Shown here piece after piece: positions 7,938-15,792 of a stretch of 31,426 nucleotides of DNA (positions are counted from its first letter, which is position 1; each line of letters opens with the position of its first letter). Under the pieces are notes generated by a model. The model saw nothing but the letters and a program-made list of their open reading frames with translations. It had not been told where the DNA came from and made no database searches. The stretch comes from Burkholderiaceae bacterium (GTDB taxonomy: Bacteria > Pseudomonadota > Gammaproteobacteria > Burkholderiales > Burkholderiaceae). The stretch lies in contig JAJPEN010000021.1 in assembly GCA_021166835.1 (NCBI GenBank), positions 1 to 31,426 on the forward strand, read 5' to 3'. The position numbers and the translations under genes were made by a program.

Positions 7938-8914
7938 GTGCCGCGTCCGTTCAGTTCGTAGGCGATCGGGATACGCAGTTCCGCCCGGCTGCCGGGTGCG
8001 CTGCCCGTGCGCAGCTGCCCGGCGGCCAGGCGAACGAGTTCGAGCGCGGCTTCGTCGAGCGTACGGAAGCCCGAGCTCGCTGCTACCTCGCAACCCAGCA
8101 GCTCGCCGTCGGCGGCGAACTGCGCGTGGACGGTGACGACGCCCTGCTGGCCCATGCGCCGCGCCTGCCGCGGATAACGCTTGTGCGCGGCGAGCAGCGC
8201 TTCGAATTCGCTGCGCCAGCGCGGCGATGCCGGGGCGTCGGGAGGCGGGGTCGAAGCGAGGCTGGCAGCGGGGCCGGTCGCGAGGTCGGCGGCGGGGTTG
8301 GCTGCGGGGTTGACTGCGGGGTTGACCGCGGGGCCGGCTGCACCGGCGACGGCCGGCGCGCCGGCGGGCGCTTCGGTGTCGGCGCGAGCCGCCGCCGAGG
8401 GGGGAGTTGCAGAGGATTCGTCGCGCGCGTCGGCGGCCGGTGCAGGCGCTTGCGCGATTGCAGGCGAGGAGATGTCCGCGCGTGCGAGAGCCGGCCCGTC
8501 GCCGTTGCGGGCGTCGGCCGGGCGCGGTGGCTGCGGCGGCGCCGTGCGAGCCGGCAACGGCGCCCTGGCGACCGGTCGCGCGCGAGCGGGTTTCGGCGCT
8601 GCGGTTGCCGGCGCAGCGACGACCGAAGCGGGGGCCGGCGCGGCGACCGGAGCGACTGCCGGGGCAGCCGCAACGGCGGGATTCGTCGACGCCGAAGCCG
8701 CGTTCACGGCCGGATCGACGCCAGCGTCTTCCGTAGTCGCCTGGACCCATCGGATCGGCACCGGCAGCGGCGCGGGCGGCGCGTGGCGTAGAGGAAGGTA
8801 CGCGCTCCACGCGGCGACCGCCGCCAGCACCGCGACGTGCGCGACGATCGACAGTAGCCAATCGCGCGCGGCGATCGGCCCCGCCGCGCTGCATGCGGGC
8901 GCGACGGTGCTCAC
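7934..8914 (-). CDS. tonB: TonB energy-transducing protein
   Basis: 326 residues: one N-terminal signal-anchor helix (about 18-40), a long Pro/Ala-rich periplasm-spanning region (about 45-235) and a C-terminal TonB domain with YPRQARRMGQQGVVTVHAQF and SSGFRTLDEAALELVR. It carries the ExbB/ExbD proton force to the outer-membrane receptor encoded in the same operon. The start is taken as GTG at 8914, overlapping the exbD stop (GTGA); no in-frame ATG lies before the anchor helix. The stop overlaps the CobN-like start. The linker holds a 12-bp in-frame repeat encoding Asn-Pro-Ala-Val/Ala units. A tonB dedicated to one receptor fits a self-contained uptake operon. Confidence 0.94.
   Translation of the reverse strand: MSTVAPACSAAGPIAARDWLLSIVAHVAVLAAVAAWSAYLPLRHAPPAPLPVPIRWVQATTEDAGVDPAVNAASASTNPAVAAAPAVAPVAAPAPASVVAAPATAAPKPARARPVARAPLPARTAPPQPPRPADARNGDGPALARADISSPAIAQAPAPAADARDESSATPPSAAARADTEAPAGAPAVAGAAGPAVNPAVNPAANPAADLATGPAASLASTPPPDAPASPRWRSEFEALLAAHKRYPRQARRMGQQGVVTVHAQFAADGELLGCEVAASSGFRTLDEAALELVRLAAGQLRTGSAPGSRAELRIPIAYELNGRGT
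8292..8339. repeat. 12-bp tandem repeat in the tonB linker (4 units)
   Basis: Four consecutive 12-bp units follow GCGGGGTTGACT with changes at a few positions (8292-8303, 8304-8315, 8316-8327, 8328-8339). They encode repeated Asn-Pro-Ala-Val/Ala in the flexible periplasmic region of TonB. The repeat keeps the frame, so copy number could change linker length. Confidence 0.85.
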
Positions 8915-9282
8915 GGGCGCCGCACCTCGACGCTCACCCGCTCGAAGCCGAGCGAGCGCACGCGGTCGGCCAGTTCGACGAAGTCCGCCAGCGCCAGCCG
9001 CCCGTCGGCGCGCACGACGACGCTCTCGTCGCGCGAATGCGCCGCGAGCGCCGCCGGCAGGTCGTCCACCGGGACGTCGCCCAGGTACAGGCGCCGCTCG
9101 TGCGTGTAGGTGAGCACGAGCGGAGAGCGCTGTGGGGGCTGCGCGCTGCGTGCCTGCGGAAGCTGCACCGGAATGCGCCCGCTCGCCACGAAGCTCGCCG
9201 TCGTCAGCACGATGGCGAGCAGCACGAGCATCACGTCGACCAGCGGAACGACGTTGATCTCGTCGAATTCGCGTTCGTCCAT
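8911..9282 (-). CDS. exbD: ExbD proton-channel subunit
   Basis: 123 residues from ATG 9282; an upstream GTG at 9297 would add five residues. It opens with DEREFDEINVVPLVDVMLVLL, the standard ExbD N-terminus with the essential membrane Asp in LVDVML. A periplasmic domain follows, containing YLGDVPVDDL and the usual VVVRADGRLALADFVELADRVRSLGF pattern, with the final strand SVEVRRP. It works with the ExbB upstream (4-bp gap from ATG 9282) to energise TonB, whose GTG start overlaps this stop. Confidence 0.95.
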   Translation of the reverse strand: MDEREFDEINVVPLVDVMLVLLAIVLTTASFVASGRIPVQLPQARSAQPPQRSPLVLTYTHERRLYLGDVPVDDLPAALAAHSRDESVVVRADGRLALADFVELADRVRSLGFERVSVEVRRP

Positions 9283-9286
9283 CGCT

Positions 9287-9712
9287 TCAGCCCCCACGCG
9301 CCTCGTCGAAATCGACGAGGCGCTCGCGCACGCGGCGGCGCAGCGCGTTGTTGGCCGCGACGCAGGGGATCGCGACCGCGATTCCCGCGGCGGTGGCCTT
9401 CAGCGCCAGCGCGAGTCCGGCCATGATCGTTCGCGCATCGAGCGCGTCGCCGGCGCCCAGCCCGTGGAAGGTCAGCATGATGCCGAGCACCGTGCCGAGC
9501 AGGCCGAGGTACGGCGCGTTCGAAGCGATCGTCGCGATCCAGTTCAGGCGGGCGGTCAGGTCGGCCTCGAGCCGCACGCGGCTTTCGTAGGAGGCGGCGT
9601 CGACGCGCCGCAGGTAGCGCCAGCGTTCGATCACGACGGCGAGCGCGACGACGCTCAATGCAACGAGCGTGCCGATCACGCCCCAGTCGACCAGTGCGCG
9701 AATCGCATCCAT
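9287..9712 (-). CDS. exbB: ExbB proton-channel subunit
   Basis: 141 residues, at the short end for ExbB, with three membrane helices (about 10-30, 65-88 and 98-122). The signature SNAPYLGLLGTVLGIMLTF lies in helix 2, and Thr and Ala residues typical of the proton path lie in helix 3 (ALALKATAAGIAVAIPCVAANNALRRRV). ATG at 9712 is preceded by AAGGAG at a normal distance. It lies 12 bp after the receptor gene and just before exbD, making a receptor-exbB-exbD-tonB transport set. Confidence 0.95.
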   Translation of the reverse strand: MDAIRALVDWGVIGTLVALSVVALAVVIERWRYLRRVDAASYESRVRLEADLTARLNWIATIASNAPYLGLLGTVLGIMLTFHGLGAGDALDARTIMAGLALALKATAAGIAVAIPCVAANNALRRRVRERLVDFDEARGG

Positions 9713-9724
9713 TGCGCAGCTCCT

Positions 9725-12016
9725 TCAGTACTGCAGCGACAGGCCGGCGCGCCAGATGCGGCCCGGGTCGGGAACGATCGACAGGTCTTCGCGGTCGTAG
9801 CGCCCGTCGTAGTTCGCGTCGCCCGTGCCGCGGGCGATCAACCAGTGGCGCCGGTCGAAGACGTTCTCCACGCGGGCGAACAGCATCAGCCGCGTCCCGG
9901 ACGGGCCGGGCAGCTTCGTCTCGTAACGCGCGCCCGCGTGGAAGAGCGCGAAGCCCGGCCAGCGCTCCTGGTTGATCTCGTCGGCCCACGACCGGGCGCG
10001 CGCGTCCAGCTCGCCGCTGAGCGCCCAGCCGGGCGCCGGGTACCAGTGCGCGCGAAGATCGAGCATCCGCGCCGGCGTGCGCGGGATGCGCCTGCCGGTG
10101 TTGTCGTAGGCGACGACGGTGTAGTTGCTGCGCCAGAACGCGCGATCCGCGCGCTGCGCGGTGGTGGGCTGCGCGACGAAGGCGCCGTTGGCGTTGCCCA
10201 GCGAAAGGAAGAAGTTGTCGTAGCGCGTGAAGCTCGCATCGAGGAAGGTCAGCGCCGCCTCGAAGGCCCAGCCGGCGTGCGGCGCGGTTCTCGCCTCGAG
10301 CTCGATCCCGCGGCTGCGCGCGCCGCCGATGTTGCGGAACTGCGAGCCGCCGCCGATCGTCGTGTTCGACGCCGCGTACTGCCCGTTAGAATCGAGGATG
10401 AAGTCGTCGCGGTCGATCTGGAACACCGAGACGCCGAAGCGCGTGTCCCAGCCGGCGATCGATCGGCGGTGGCGCGCGCCGATCTCCAGGCCGAGCGACT
10501 TCTCGGGGCGCAGGTCGGGATTGCTTTGCACCCACGCGTTGGTCGTCGTTTCGCCGCGATACAACTGTTCGGCGCTCGGCAGCCGGAAGCCGGTGGATGC
10601 CGCCGCGAAGAGCGAGCTCGACGCGCCCAGCGCGCGCGTGAGGCCGGCGCGGTAGCTGTCGACTTCGAACGAGCGGCCGGTCGATACCGGGCGGTTGCCG
10701 TTGCCCGGCACCGGCGCCGCATCGAAATCGACGTCGACGCGGTCGCGGCGGACGTTCAGCGTCGCGACGCTCGCCTCGCCGAGCGCGAACTTCGCTTCGC
10801 CGTACAGCGCGCGCATCCGTTCGCGCGTCTCGTCTTCGGCAAGCTGCGTTCCGGCCGTCGTCACGGCGCCGCGCGGCGTGGTGCGGTAGCTGTTCAGCGC
10901 CCGGTTGTCGTTGTCGAAGTCGTTGCGGCGCAGGTCCACGCCGCCCATCAGCGCCAGCGCGTCCAGGTTCACCCGGTATTCGGCCTTCGCGCCGCGCTGC
11001 GCCTGCCGGTAGTCGTTCAGCATGCTGTAGTCGTTCACGCCGGTGGTCGGCCGTCCCGCCGCGTCGAAACGCATCGGCGCCGACCAGAACGTCGTGTCGT
11101 CGCGATACTCGTAGACGAGCGCCATCAGCTGGCTGCGCTCGTCCAGGTCGCGCGACCAGCGCAGGTTCCAGCGCGAGAGGTCGACGTCGAAGTTGCGCGT
11201 GTAGCCGCGCCCTTCGCTGCTTCCGGTCGGATCGAGCCAGGCCGCCGTCGCGCCGGTGACGCTGCCTTCGCGGTCGCGGAAGCGCTCGGACTTCTCGAAG
11301 CCGAGCGACAGCTCGCTGCTCGCGTCGAGTGCGTACTGCAGGTGTCCCGACCAGGTGCGCGTGTACGTCGACGACAGGTAGTAGTAGCCGTCCTGCTCGC
11401 GCTCGCCGTATTGCAGGTGCCCGGACACCGCGTCGCCGGCGAAGCCTGCGCGCAGCAGGTGGCGGCGATAGCCGAAGGCGCCGCGATCGGCGTCCAGGCG
11501 AAGCCCGCGCTGGCCGGCGCCGCGCTTCGTCGTGACGATCACCGCGCCGGCGAGCGCGTCGTCGCCGTACAGGTACGAGGCGGCGCCCTTGACGACCTCG
11601 ATGCGTTCGATGTCGTCGAGATCGATATTGACCTTGCCGGTGCGCTCGAAGACCGGCACGCCGTCGACGACGATCGCCACGCCGGGCTTCTCGCCCATGA
11701 AGCGCTGGTTCTCGATGCCGCGCAGCTTGATCTTGATCGTCTCGCCGTCGCCCTGCAGGTCGGCGGTGACGCCGCTGACCGAGCGCAGGATCTCGACCAG
11801 GTTCTTCGCGTGCTGCCGTTCGATCTGCGCTTCGTCGAAGCGCACGCGTGAGGTCGGGTCGGTCGTGCCGGGATCGAAGCGGTCCTCGATCGTCGAGTCG
11901 GTGATCGTGATGCGGTCCAGCGAGGCTGGCTCCCCGGCGGTCTGGGCCGGGGCATGCGCGGCGGCGAGCGCGAACAGCGTCGCGCACGCCGCTTTCTTTC
12001 GTGAATGGAACAGCAC
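9725..12016 (-). CDS. TonB-dependent outer-membrane receptor (heme or other metal-chelate uptake proposed)
   Basis: 763 residues. A signal peptide (about 1-25, ending APAQ) is followed by a plug domain (about 45-165, with VEILRSVSGV, IKLRGIENQRF, VAIVVDGVPV and IERIEVVKGAASYLYGDDALAGAV) and a 22-strand-type barrel ending in an aromatic residue (GLSLQY). The late motif FRLPSAEQLYRG, then NPDLRPEKSLGLEIG, matches the FRAP/NPNL region of heme and vitamin receptors. The start is GTG 12016, with AGGAG 8 bases upstream. A DxNxDGxxxDxxD calcium-loop motif is present near the C-terminus (residues 733-744). The substrate cannot be read from sequence alone. Heme is inferred from the HmuS-like genes downstream; no cobalamin riboswitch is evident upstream. 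Confidence 0.93.
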   Translation of the reverse strand: MLFHSRKKAACATLFALAAAHAPAQTAGEPASLDRITITDSTIEDRFDPGTTDPTSRVRFDEAQIERQHAKNLVEILRSVSGVTADLQGDGETIKIKLRGIENQRFMGEKPGVAIVVDGVPVFERTGKVNIDLDDIERIEVVKGAASYLYGDDALAGAVIVTTKRGAGQRGLRLDADRGAFGYRRHLLRAGFAGDAVSGHLQYGEREQDGYYYLSSTYTRTWSGHLQYALDASSELSLGFEKSERFRDREGSVTGATAAWLDPTGSSEGRGYTRNFDVDLSRWNLRWSRDLDERSQLMALVYEYRDDTTFWSAPMRFDAAGRPTTGVNDYSMLNDYRQAQRGAKAEYRVNLDALALMGGVDLRRNDFDNDNRALNSYRTTPRGAVTTAGTQLAEDETRERMRALYGEAKFALGEASVATLNVRRDRVDVDFDAAPVPGNGNRPVSTGRSFEVDSYRAGLTRALGASSSLFAAASTGFRLPSAEQLYRGETTTNAWVQSNPDLRPEKSLGLEIGARHRRSIAGWDTRFGVSVFQIDRDDFILDSNGQYAASNTTIGGGSQFRNIGGARSRGIELEARTAPHAGWAFEAALTFLDASFTRYDNFFLSLGNANGAFVAQPTTAQRADRAFWRSNYTVVAYDNTGRRIPRTPARMLDLRAHWYPAPGWALSGELDARARSWADEINQERWPGFALFHAGARYETKLPGPSGTRLMLFARVENVFDRRHWLIARGTGDANYDGRYDREDLSIVPDPGRIWRAGLSLQY

Positions 12017-12183
12017 CCGCAGTGCTCCTGGAGGAACGTGGCGAAGGCGTCGGCCTTCGCGGTTGCCGAATGGGGCGGCACGGACCCGCCCGGTGCGGCG
12101 CCGAAAATCGGGCGTCGCTCGGAGCGGAGGAAGTGCGCGGACGCCGGGCCGTATCGGGCCGTGAAGGCCGAAGGCGCGATCGA

Positions 12184-12276
12184 CCGCGCGCCGGGCGCAA
12201 TCAGCCGTGCGCCCACGGCAGGGTCAGCCGCGCGCCGGGCAACCGCGCGCCGGGGGCAGGATCAGCCGCGCGCCGG
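12184..12276. repeat. Degenerate GC-rich tandem repeats between the DUF2946 and receptor genes
   Basis: The 11-mer CCGCGCGCCGG occurs exactly four times, at 12184, 12228, 12243 and 12266, with a decayed fifth copy (CCGTGCGCCCA) at 12205. Spacings are 21, 23, 15 and 23 bp, and three copies are preceded by TCAG. The array starts in the 3' end of the DUF2946 coding sequence and fills much of the leader of the receptor gene. It could form strong hairpins in the mRNA. The rest of the leader (12017-12183) shows no recognisable riboswitch. Confidence 0.75.
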
Positions 12277-12645
12277 CGGTGCGCGGGGCTGCGCGGGGAG
12301 GCGCGGCGGGAAGGAGGGGGGATCGACGGCCGCGCGCTGCGGCAGCCGCACCGACGCCGACGGCGCCGGCATCGCGACGAGCGGCGTCACCGGCACGACG
12401 GCCGCATGCGCGCCCGACAGGCAGAACGGACACGCCTCGCGCGTCGCCGCGACGCCGTCCTCGGGGGAGACGTCGGCGACCGCATCGACGGCGACGAGCT
12501 TCGTGCCGCCCGGCGTGCAGATCTCGGCCCACGCCCGCGGCACTTCGCCGAAGGCGCGCGCCAGCCCGGGCACGAGCGTGCCGTAGAGCATCGTCGCGAG
12601 GACGATCAGGCTCCACAACCGCAGGTGACGCGTCGACAGGCGCAT
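12262..12645 (-). CDS. DUF2946-family protein with CPFC motif
   Basis: 127 residues: an N-terminal hydrophobic segment (about 8-28, signal peptide or anchor), Cys43, then CPFCLSGAH (Cys72, Cys75, His80), and a Pro/Ala-rich C-terminus partly made of repeat sequence. DUF2946 proteins are small, carry a Cys-x-x-Cys and often lie beside TonB-dependent receptors; a metal-related periplasmic role is suspected but not established. It is the first gene of the operon. ATG at 12645 has no purine-rich ribosome-binding site. A -10-like TAGCAT and an FNR-type box upstream are spaced as if transcription starts one base before the ATG, so the mRNA may be leaderless. Confidence 0.82.
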   Translation of the reverse strand: MRLSTRHLRLWSLIVLATMLYGTLVPGLARAFGEVPRAWAEICTPGGTKLVAVDAVADVSPEDGVAATREACPFCLSGAHAAVVPVTPLVAMPAPSASVRLPQRAAVDPPSFPPRLPAQPRAPPARG

Positions 12646-12694
12646 GGCGCGGATGCTAGGCGGGGCGCTGCCCCGGCAATACGATCTGGATCAA
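12646..12694 (-). promoter_or_regulatory. Candidate FNR/DNR-activated promoter of the heme operon
   Basis: On the minus strand TTGATCCAGATCGT (12694-12681) matches the FNR/DNR consensus TTGAT-N4-ATCAA at 8 of 10 defined positions. TAGCAT (12658-12653) is a -10-like hexamer. With a transcription start at 12646 the box centre is at -41.5 and the -10 at -12 to -7, both exactly class II positions. A small GGGGC/GCCCC hairpin lies between them (12662-12675). The site is near-palindromic and could also act on the divergent gene at 12802, but its distance there is less typical. Confidence 0.55.
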
Positions 12695-12801
12695 GCGAAT
12701 CCATCGAGTCGCGGTTGACCCGGCACCGATGCGCCGGCGATGATCGCGCGCGCGATGAACCTACGATCGCGCGCACGGCTTCGACGCGGAGGACAGCAGC
12801 G

Positions 12802-13887
12802 GTGGCGGAGGACGCGGACGGGCGGCGTCGGCAGCGTGTCGTGCTCGTCGCGCACAGCCACGTGGTGGGCGGCATCGAACGGCACGTCGTGGAACTGGCC
12901 GGCGGATTGCGCGAGCGCGGCCATCAGGTGATGTTCGCCGGTCCGCTCGACGGCTGGCTGGGCGAAAGCATGGTCGCCGCCGGCCATCGCTGCCTGCATC
13001 TGCCGATGCACGGCATGTACGACCCGTGGTCGGCGTGGCGGCTCGCGCGCTTCTGCGCGAGCGAGCGCGCATCGATCGTGCACGGCCACGCGCAGCGCGG
13101 CGCCCGCTACGCCGCCTGGGCGGCGCGGCGCGCCGGAGTCGCCTGCGTGGCCACCGCGCATTCGACGAATGCCGGGAAGTGGTTCGACGCCTCGGCGAAC
13201 GTCATCGCGGTATCGGCGGCGGTGCGGGCCTCGCTGCTCGCGCGCGGGTTGCCGCCGGCGAAGGTGCACGTCGTTCATTCCGGCGTGCGCGATCTCGGCG
13301 CACGTGCGCCGGCGGTCGGCCGACCCGGCGGCGCAATCGCGCTCGTGATGCTTTCGCGCCTCGAACGCGTGAAGGGGCACGATCTCGCTCTCCAGGCTTT
13401 GCGCGAGGTCGGCGATCGGCTCCCGTGCCGGCTGCTCGTGTTCGGGCCCGGCGATTCCGACTGGGCGCGCCGCCTGCGCGAACTGGCGGACTCGCTGGGC
13501 GTGGCCGACCGCGTCGAGTTCCGCGGCGCGACCGACGACCCCGGCTCGGCGCTGGCGCTCGCCGACATCGTGCTCGCCCCGTCGCGGCGCGAGGCGCTGT
13601 CGCTGACGCTGATCGAGGCTGCGTCGGTGCAGCGTGCGGCCATCGCCGCCGACGTCGGCGGAATCCCGGAAGTCGTTGCCGACGGGGAAACCGGCCTGCT
13701 GTTTCCCGCCGGGGATGCGCACGCGCTCGCCCAGGCGATCCTTCGGCTGGGCGGCGATGAAGCCCTGCGGGTGCGCCTGGCGCGCGCGGCGCGCGAGCGC
13801 TTCGAGCACGCGTTCACGCTCGATGCGATGCTCGAAGGTACCCTCCGCGTCTATGCAATCGCCGCGTGCACTACGATGAGCCGATGA
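12802..13887 (+). CDS. Glycosyltransferase family 4 (GT-B fold)
   Basis: 361 residues. The N-terminal domain has HSHVVGGIERHVVELAGGLRERGH, the usual GT4 acceptor-side start. The C-terminal domain has VMLSRLERVKGHDLALQAL, then PSRREALSLTLIEAASV with the E-x7-E pair that contacts the nucleotide sugar, and DVGGIPEVVADGETGLLFP. It should transfer a sugar from an NDP or lipid donor during cell-surface glycan or lipopolysaccharide assembly; the donor and acceptor are unknown. The start is GTG 12802, supported by GGAGGA 8 bases upstream. The frame is open far upstream but nothing there resembles the family. It overlaps the deacetylase gene by ATGA. Confidence 0.93.
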   Translation: MAEDADGRRRQRVVLVAHSHVVGGIERHVVELAGGLRERGHQVMFAGPLDGWLGESMVAAGHRCLHLPMHGMYDPWSAWRLARFCASERASIVHGHAQRGARYAAWAARRAGVACVATAHSTNAGKWFDASANVIAVSAAVRASLLARGLPPAKVHVVHSGVRDLGARAPAVGRPGGAIALVMLSRLERVKGHDLALQALREVGDRLPCRLLVFGPGDSDWARRLRELADSLGVADRVEFRGATDDPGSALALADIVLAPSRREALSLTLIEAASVQRAAIAADVGGIPEVVADGETGLLFPAGDAHALAQAILRLGGDEALRVRLARAARERFEHAFTLDAMLEGTLRVYAIAACTTMSR

Positions 13888-14633
13888 GCGGGATCTCGAT
13901 CCTGATGTACCACCAGGTCGGCCGCTTCGCGCCGATGAAGTCGCATCGGGCGGTCTATTGCGACCTCGGGCGCTTCCGGATGCAGATGCGCGCGCTGCGC
14001 GTGCTGCGCGTGCCGGTGCTGTCGATGACCGACGCCGTGGCCCGCCTCGCCGGCCGCGCGCCGCTGCCGAAGCGCGCGGTCGTGCTCAGCTTCGACGACG
14101 GATGCGAGAATTTCTACGAGAACGCGCTGCCGGTGCTCGAGTCGTTCGGCTATCCGGCGATCGTCTATGCGATCGCGGGGCTTGCGGGAGGCAGGGCAGA
14201 CTGGATGGCCGAGCACGGGCACCCGACGCCGGCGTTGATGAGTTTCGCGCGCCTGCGCGAGATCGCCGGGCGCGGCATCGAGGTGGGCAGCCACGGCGCA
14301 AGTCACATCCGCCTCGAAGGGTTGCCGACCGGGAAGCTGCGCGAGGAGGTCGCCGGCAGCCGCGATCGGCTCGAGCAGGAACTGGGCCGTGCCGTGCCGC
14401 ACTTCTGCTACCCCTACGGTTCGCACGACCTCGCCGCGATCGAGGCGGTCGCGCAGGCGGGCTATCGCAGCGCCGTCACCTGCCAGCGCGGCGCGGCGAC
14501 TGCGGCATTCGATCCGCTCGCGCTGCCGCGCAAGGCGATCTCCTGGGGCGACGACGTGGCGGGCTTCCTGTGGAAGCTGTACGCCAAGGACGCGCCGAAG
14601 GGCGTGGCGCTGTCGCGCACGAGCGGGCCTTGA
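13884..14633 (+). CDS. Polysaccharide deacetylase (NodB/CE4 family)
   Basis: 249 residues from ATG 13884, which overlaps the glycosyltransferase stop (ATGA); GTG 13866 would add six residues. CE4 motifs are clear: SFDDG (Asp71, Asp72), SHGASH (His137 and His141 as metal ligands), then FCYPYGSHD. These enzymes remove N- or O-acetyl groups from polysaccharides. An opening ISILMYHQVG is typical of deacetylases in exopolysaccharide or surface-glycan loci. No signal peptide is seen, so it may act in the cytoplasm or on lipid-linked intermediates. Overlap with the GT4 gene suggests both work on the same glycan. Confidence 0.93.
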   Translation: MSGISILMYHQVGRFAPMKSHRAVYCDLGRFRMQMRALRVLRVPVLSMTDAVARLAGRAPLPKRAVVLSFDDGCENFYENALPVLESFGYPAIVYAIAGLAGGRADWMAEHGHPTPALMSFARLREIAGRGIEVGSHGASHIRLEGLPTGKLREEVAGSRDRLEQELGRAVPHFCYPYGSHDLAAIEAVAQAGYRSAVTCQRGAATAAFDPLALPRKAISWGDDVAGFLWKLYAKDAPKGVALSRTSGP

Positions 14634-14661
14634 GCGCGTGCTGCATCATTCGCCCGCAACG

Positions 14662-15792
14662 ATGAATTCCGCCTCCTCGCGCAAGCTGTCGAATCGCGTC
14701 GTCCTCGGCATCCTGCTCGGCGGCCTGCTGCTGCTGTCGTATGCCGTCGTGCGGCCGTTCCTCGCGCCGATCGCCTGGGCGCTGATCCTCGCCTACGTCA
14801 CCTGGCCGCTGGTGGTGCGCCTGCGCCGGCTGTTCGGCGGGCGCAACACGCTCGCGGCGCTGGCGATGACGATCTTGCTCACCGCGGCCTTCGTGCTCCC
14901 GCTGCTGTGGGTAGGGCTGCTGCTGCGCGGCGAGCTGGCGAACTTCTACACCAGCGCGGCCAGCGTGCTGTCGCGCGGCGAGTTGCGGCTGCCCGAAGTG
15001 ATCGCGGACATCCCGCTGTTCGGTTCGTGGCTGCAGAACCTGGTCGACGAGTTCGCGCGGGATCCGGCGGCGATCCGCGGACAGGTCGCGGGTTGGGTCG
15101 AAGCCCGTGCTGCCGAATCGCTGAACGTGGTCGGCGGCGTGGGTCGCAACGCGGCCAAGCTCGGCTTCGCATTGATCACCGTCTTCTTCCTGTATCGCGA
15201 CGGCGAACAGGTGCTGGCGCAGGCGCAGCTCGTGCTGCATCGCTTCCTCGGCGCGCGCGTGGACCCGTACCTCGCGGCGGTCGGCACCATGACCACGGCA
15301 GTGGTCTGGGGCCTGCTCCTTACCGCGCTCGCGCAGGGCCTGGTGGCCGGCGTCGGCTACTGGTGGTTCGGGCTGGACGCGCCGGTGCTGCTCGGCGCCG
15401 TCACGGCGGCGATCGCGCTGATTCCCTTCGGCACGCCCTTCGTCTGGGGCTCGATCGGCGCCTGGCTGGTCGCGCACGGCGACCTGTTCAACGGCATCGG
15501 CCTGCTGCTGTACGGAACGCTGATCGTCAGCTGGGTCGACAATCTCGTGCGACCGCTCGTGATCAGCAACGCCACGCGCATCTCCTTCCTGCTGGTGATG
15601 TTCGGCGTGCTCGGCGGCCTGGCGGCCTTCGGCCTGGTCGGCCTGTTCATCGGCCCGGTGATCCTCGCCGTGCTGATGGCGGTTTGGCGCGAGTGGATCG
15701 AGGAGTCGCAGGCCGAGCAGTTGCGGCTCGCGGTTTCATCGTCCTTGGTTGGCGACGGGGAGAACTCTCCCCGCGAGTCGCGCGAAGGGTAG
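14662..15792 (+). CDS. AI-2E/PerM-family permease
   Basis: 376 residues with about eight membrane helices: VVLGILLGGLLLLSYAVVRPF near the N-terminus, then a soluble loop (about 95-155), and a C-terminal block with IPFGTPFVWG, SWVDNLVRPLVIS and GLVGLFIGPVILAVLMAVWREW. The D-N-x-x-R-P-x-x-I motif is the family hallmark. Members include the autoinducer-2 exporter TqsA and possible Na+/H+ exchangers; the substrate cannot be predicted. ATG 14662 lies 28 bp after the deacetylase stop, so it may share that operon. The C-terminal tail is polar. Confidence 0.92.
   Translation: MNSASSRKLSNRVVLGILLGGLLLLSYAVVRPFLAPIAWALILAYVTWPLVVRLRRLFGGRNTLAALAMTILLTAAFVLPLLWVGLLLRGELANFYTSAASVLSRGELRLPEVIADIPLFGSWLQNLVDEFARDPAAIRGQVAGWVEARAAESLNVVGGVGRNAAKLGFALITVFFLYRDGEQVLAQAQLVLHRFLGARVDPYLAAVGTMTTAVVWGLLLTALAQGLVAGVGYWWFGLDAPVLLGAVTAAIALIPFGTPFVWGSIGAWLVAHGDLFNGIGLLLYGTLIVSWVDNLVRPLVISNATRISFLLVMFGVLGGLAAFGLVGLFIGPVILAVLMAVWREWIEESQAEQLRLAVSSSLVGDGENSPRESREG

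Noticed and set aside
5175..7961. Very long plus-strand open frame opposite the CobN-like gene
   Set aside because: Arg/Ala/Glu/Val-rich translation typical of the antisense of a GC-rich gene; no domain is recognisable. The same applies to the long frames at 325-1653, 9110-11851, 17455-19740 and 14907-17681.
12017..12183. Possible cobalamin riboswitch before the TonB receptor, expected if the CobN-like operon served B12
   Set aside because: I could not find a B12-box-like segment or the conserved core on the minus strand; a covariance-model search would settle it.
12184..12276. Possible CRISPR-like array
   Set aside because: Units are short, degenerate and irregularly spaced with no unique spacers, and no cas genes are nearby.
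12001..12801. N-terminal extension of the glycosyltransferase
   Set aside because: The extension is opposite the DUF2946 gene and its promoter, has no domain, and GTG 12802 has a strong ribosome-binding site.
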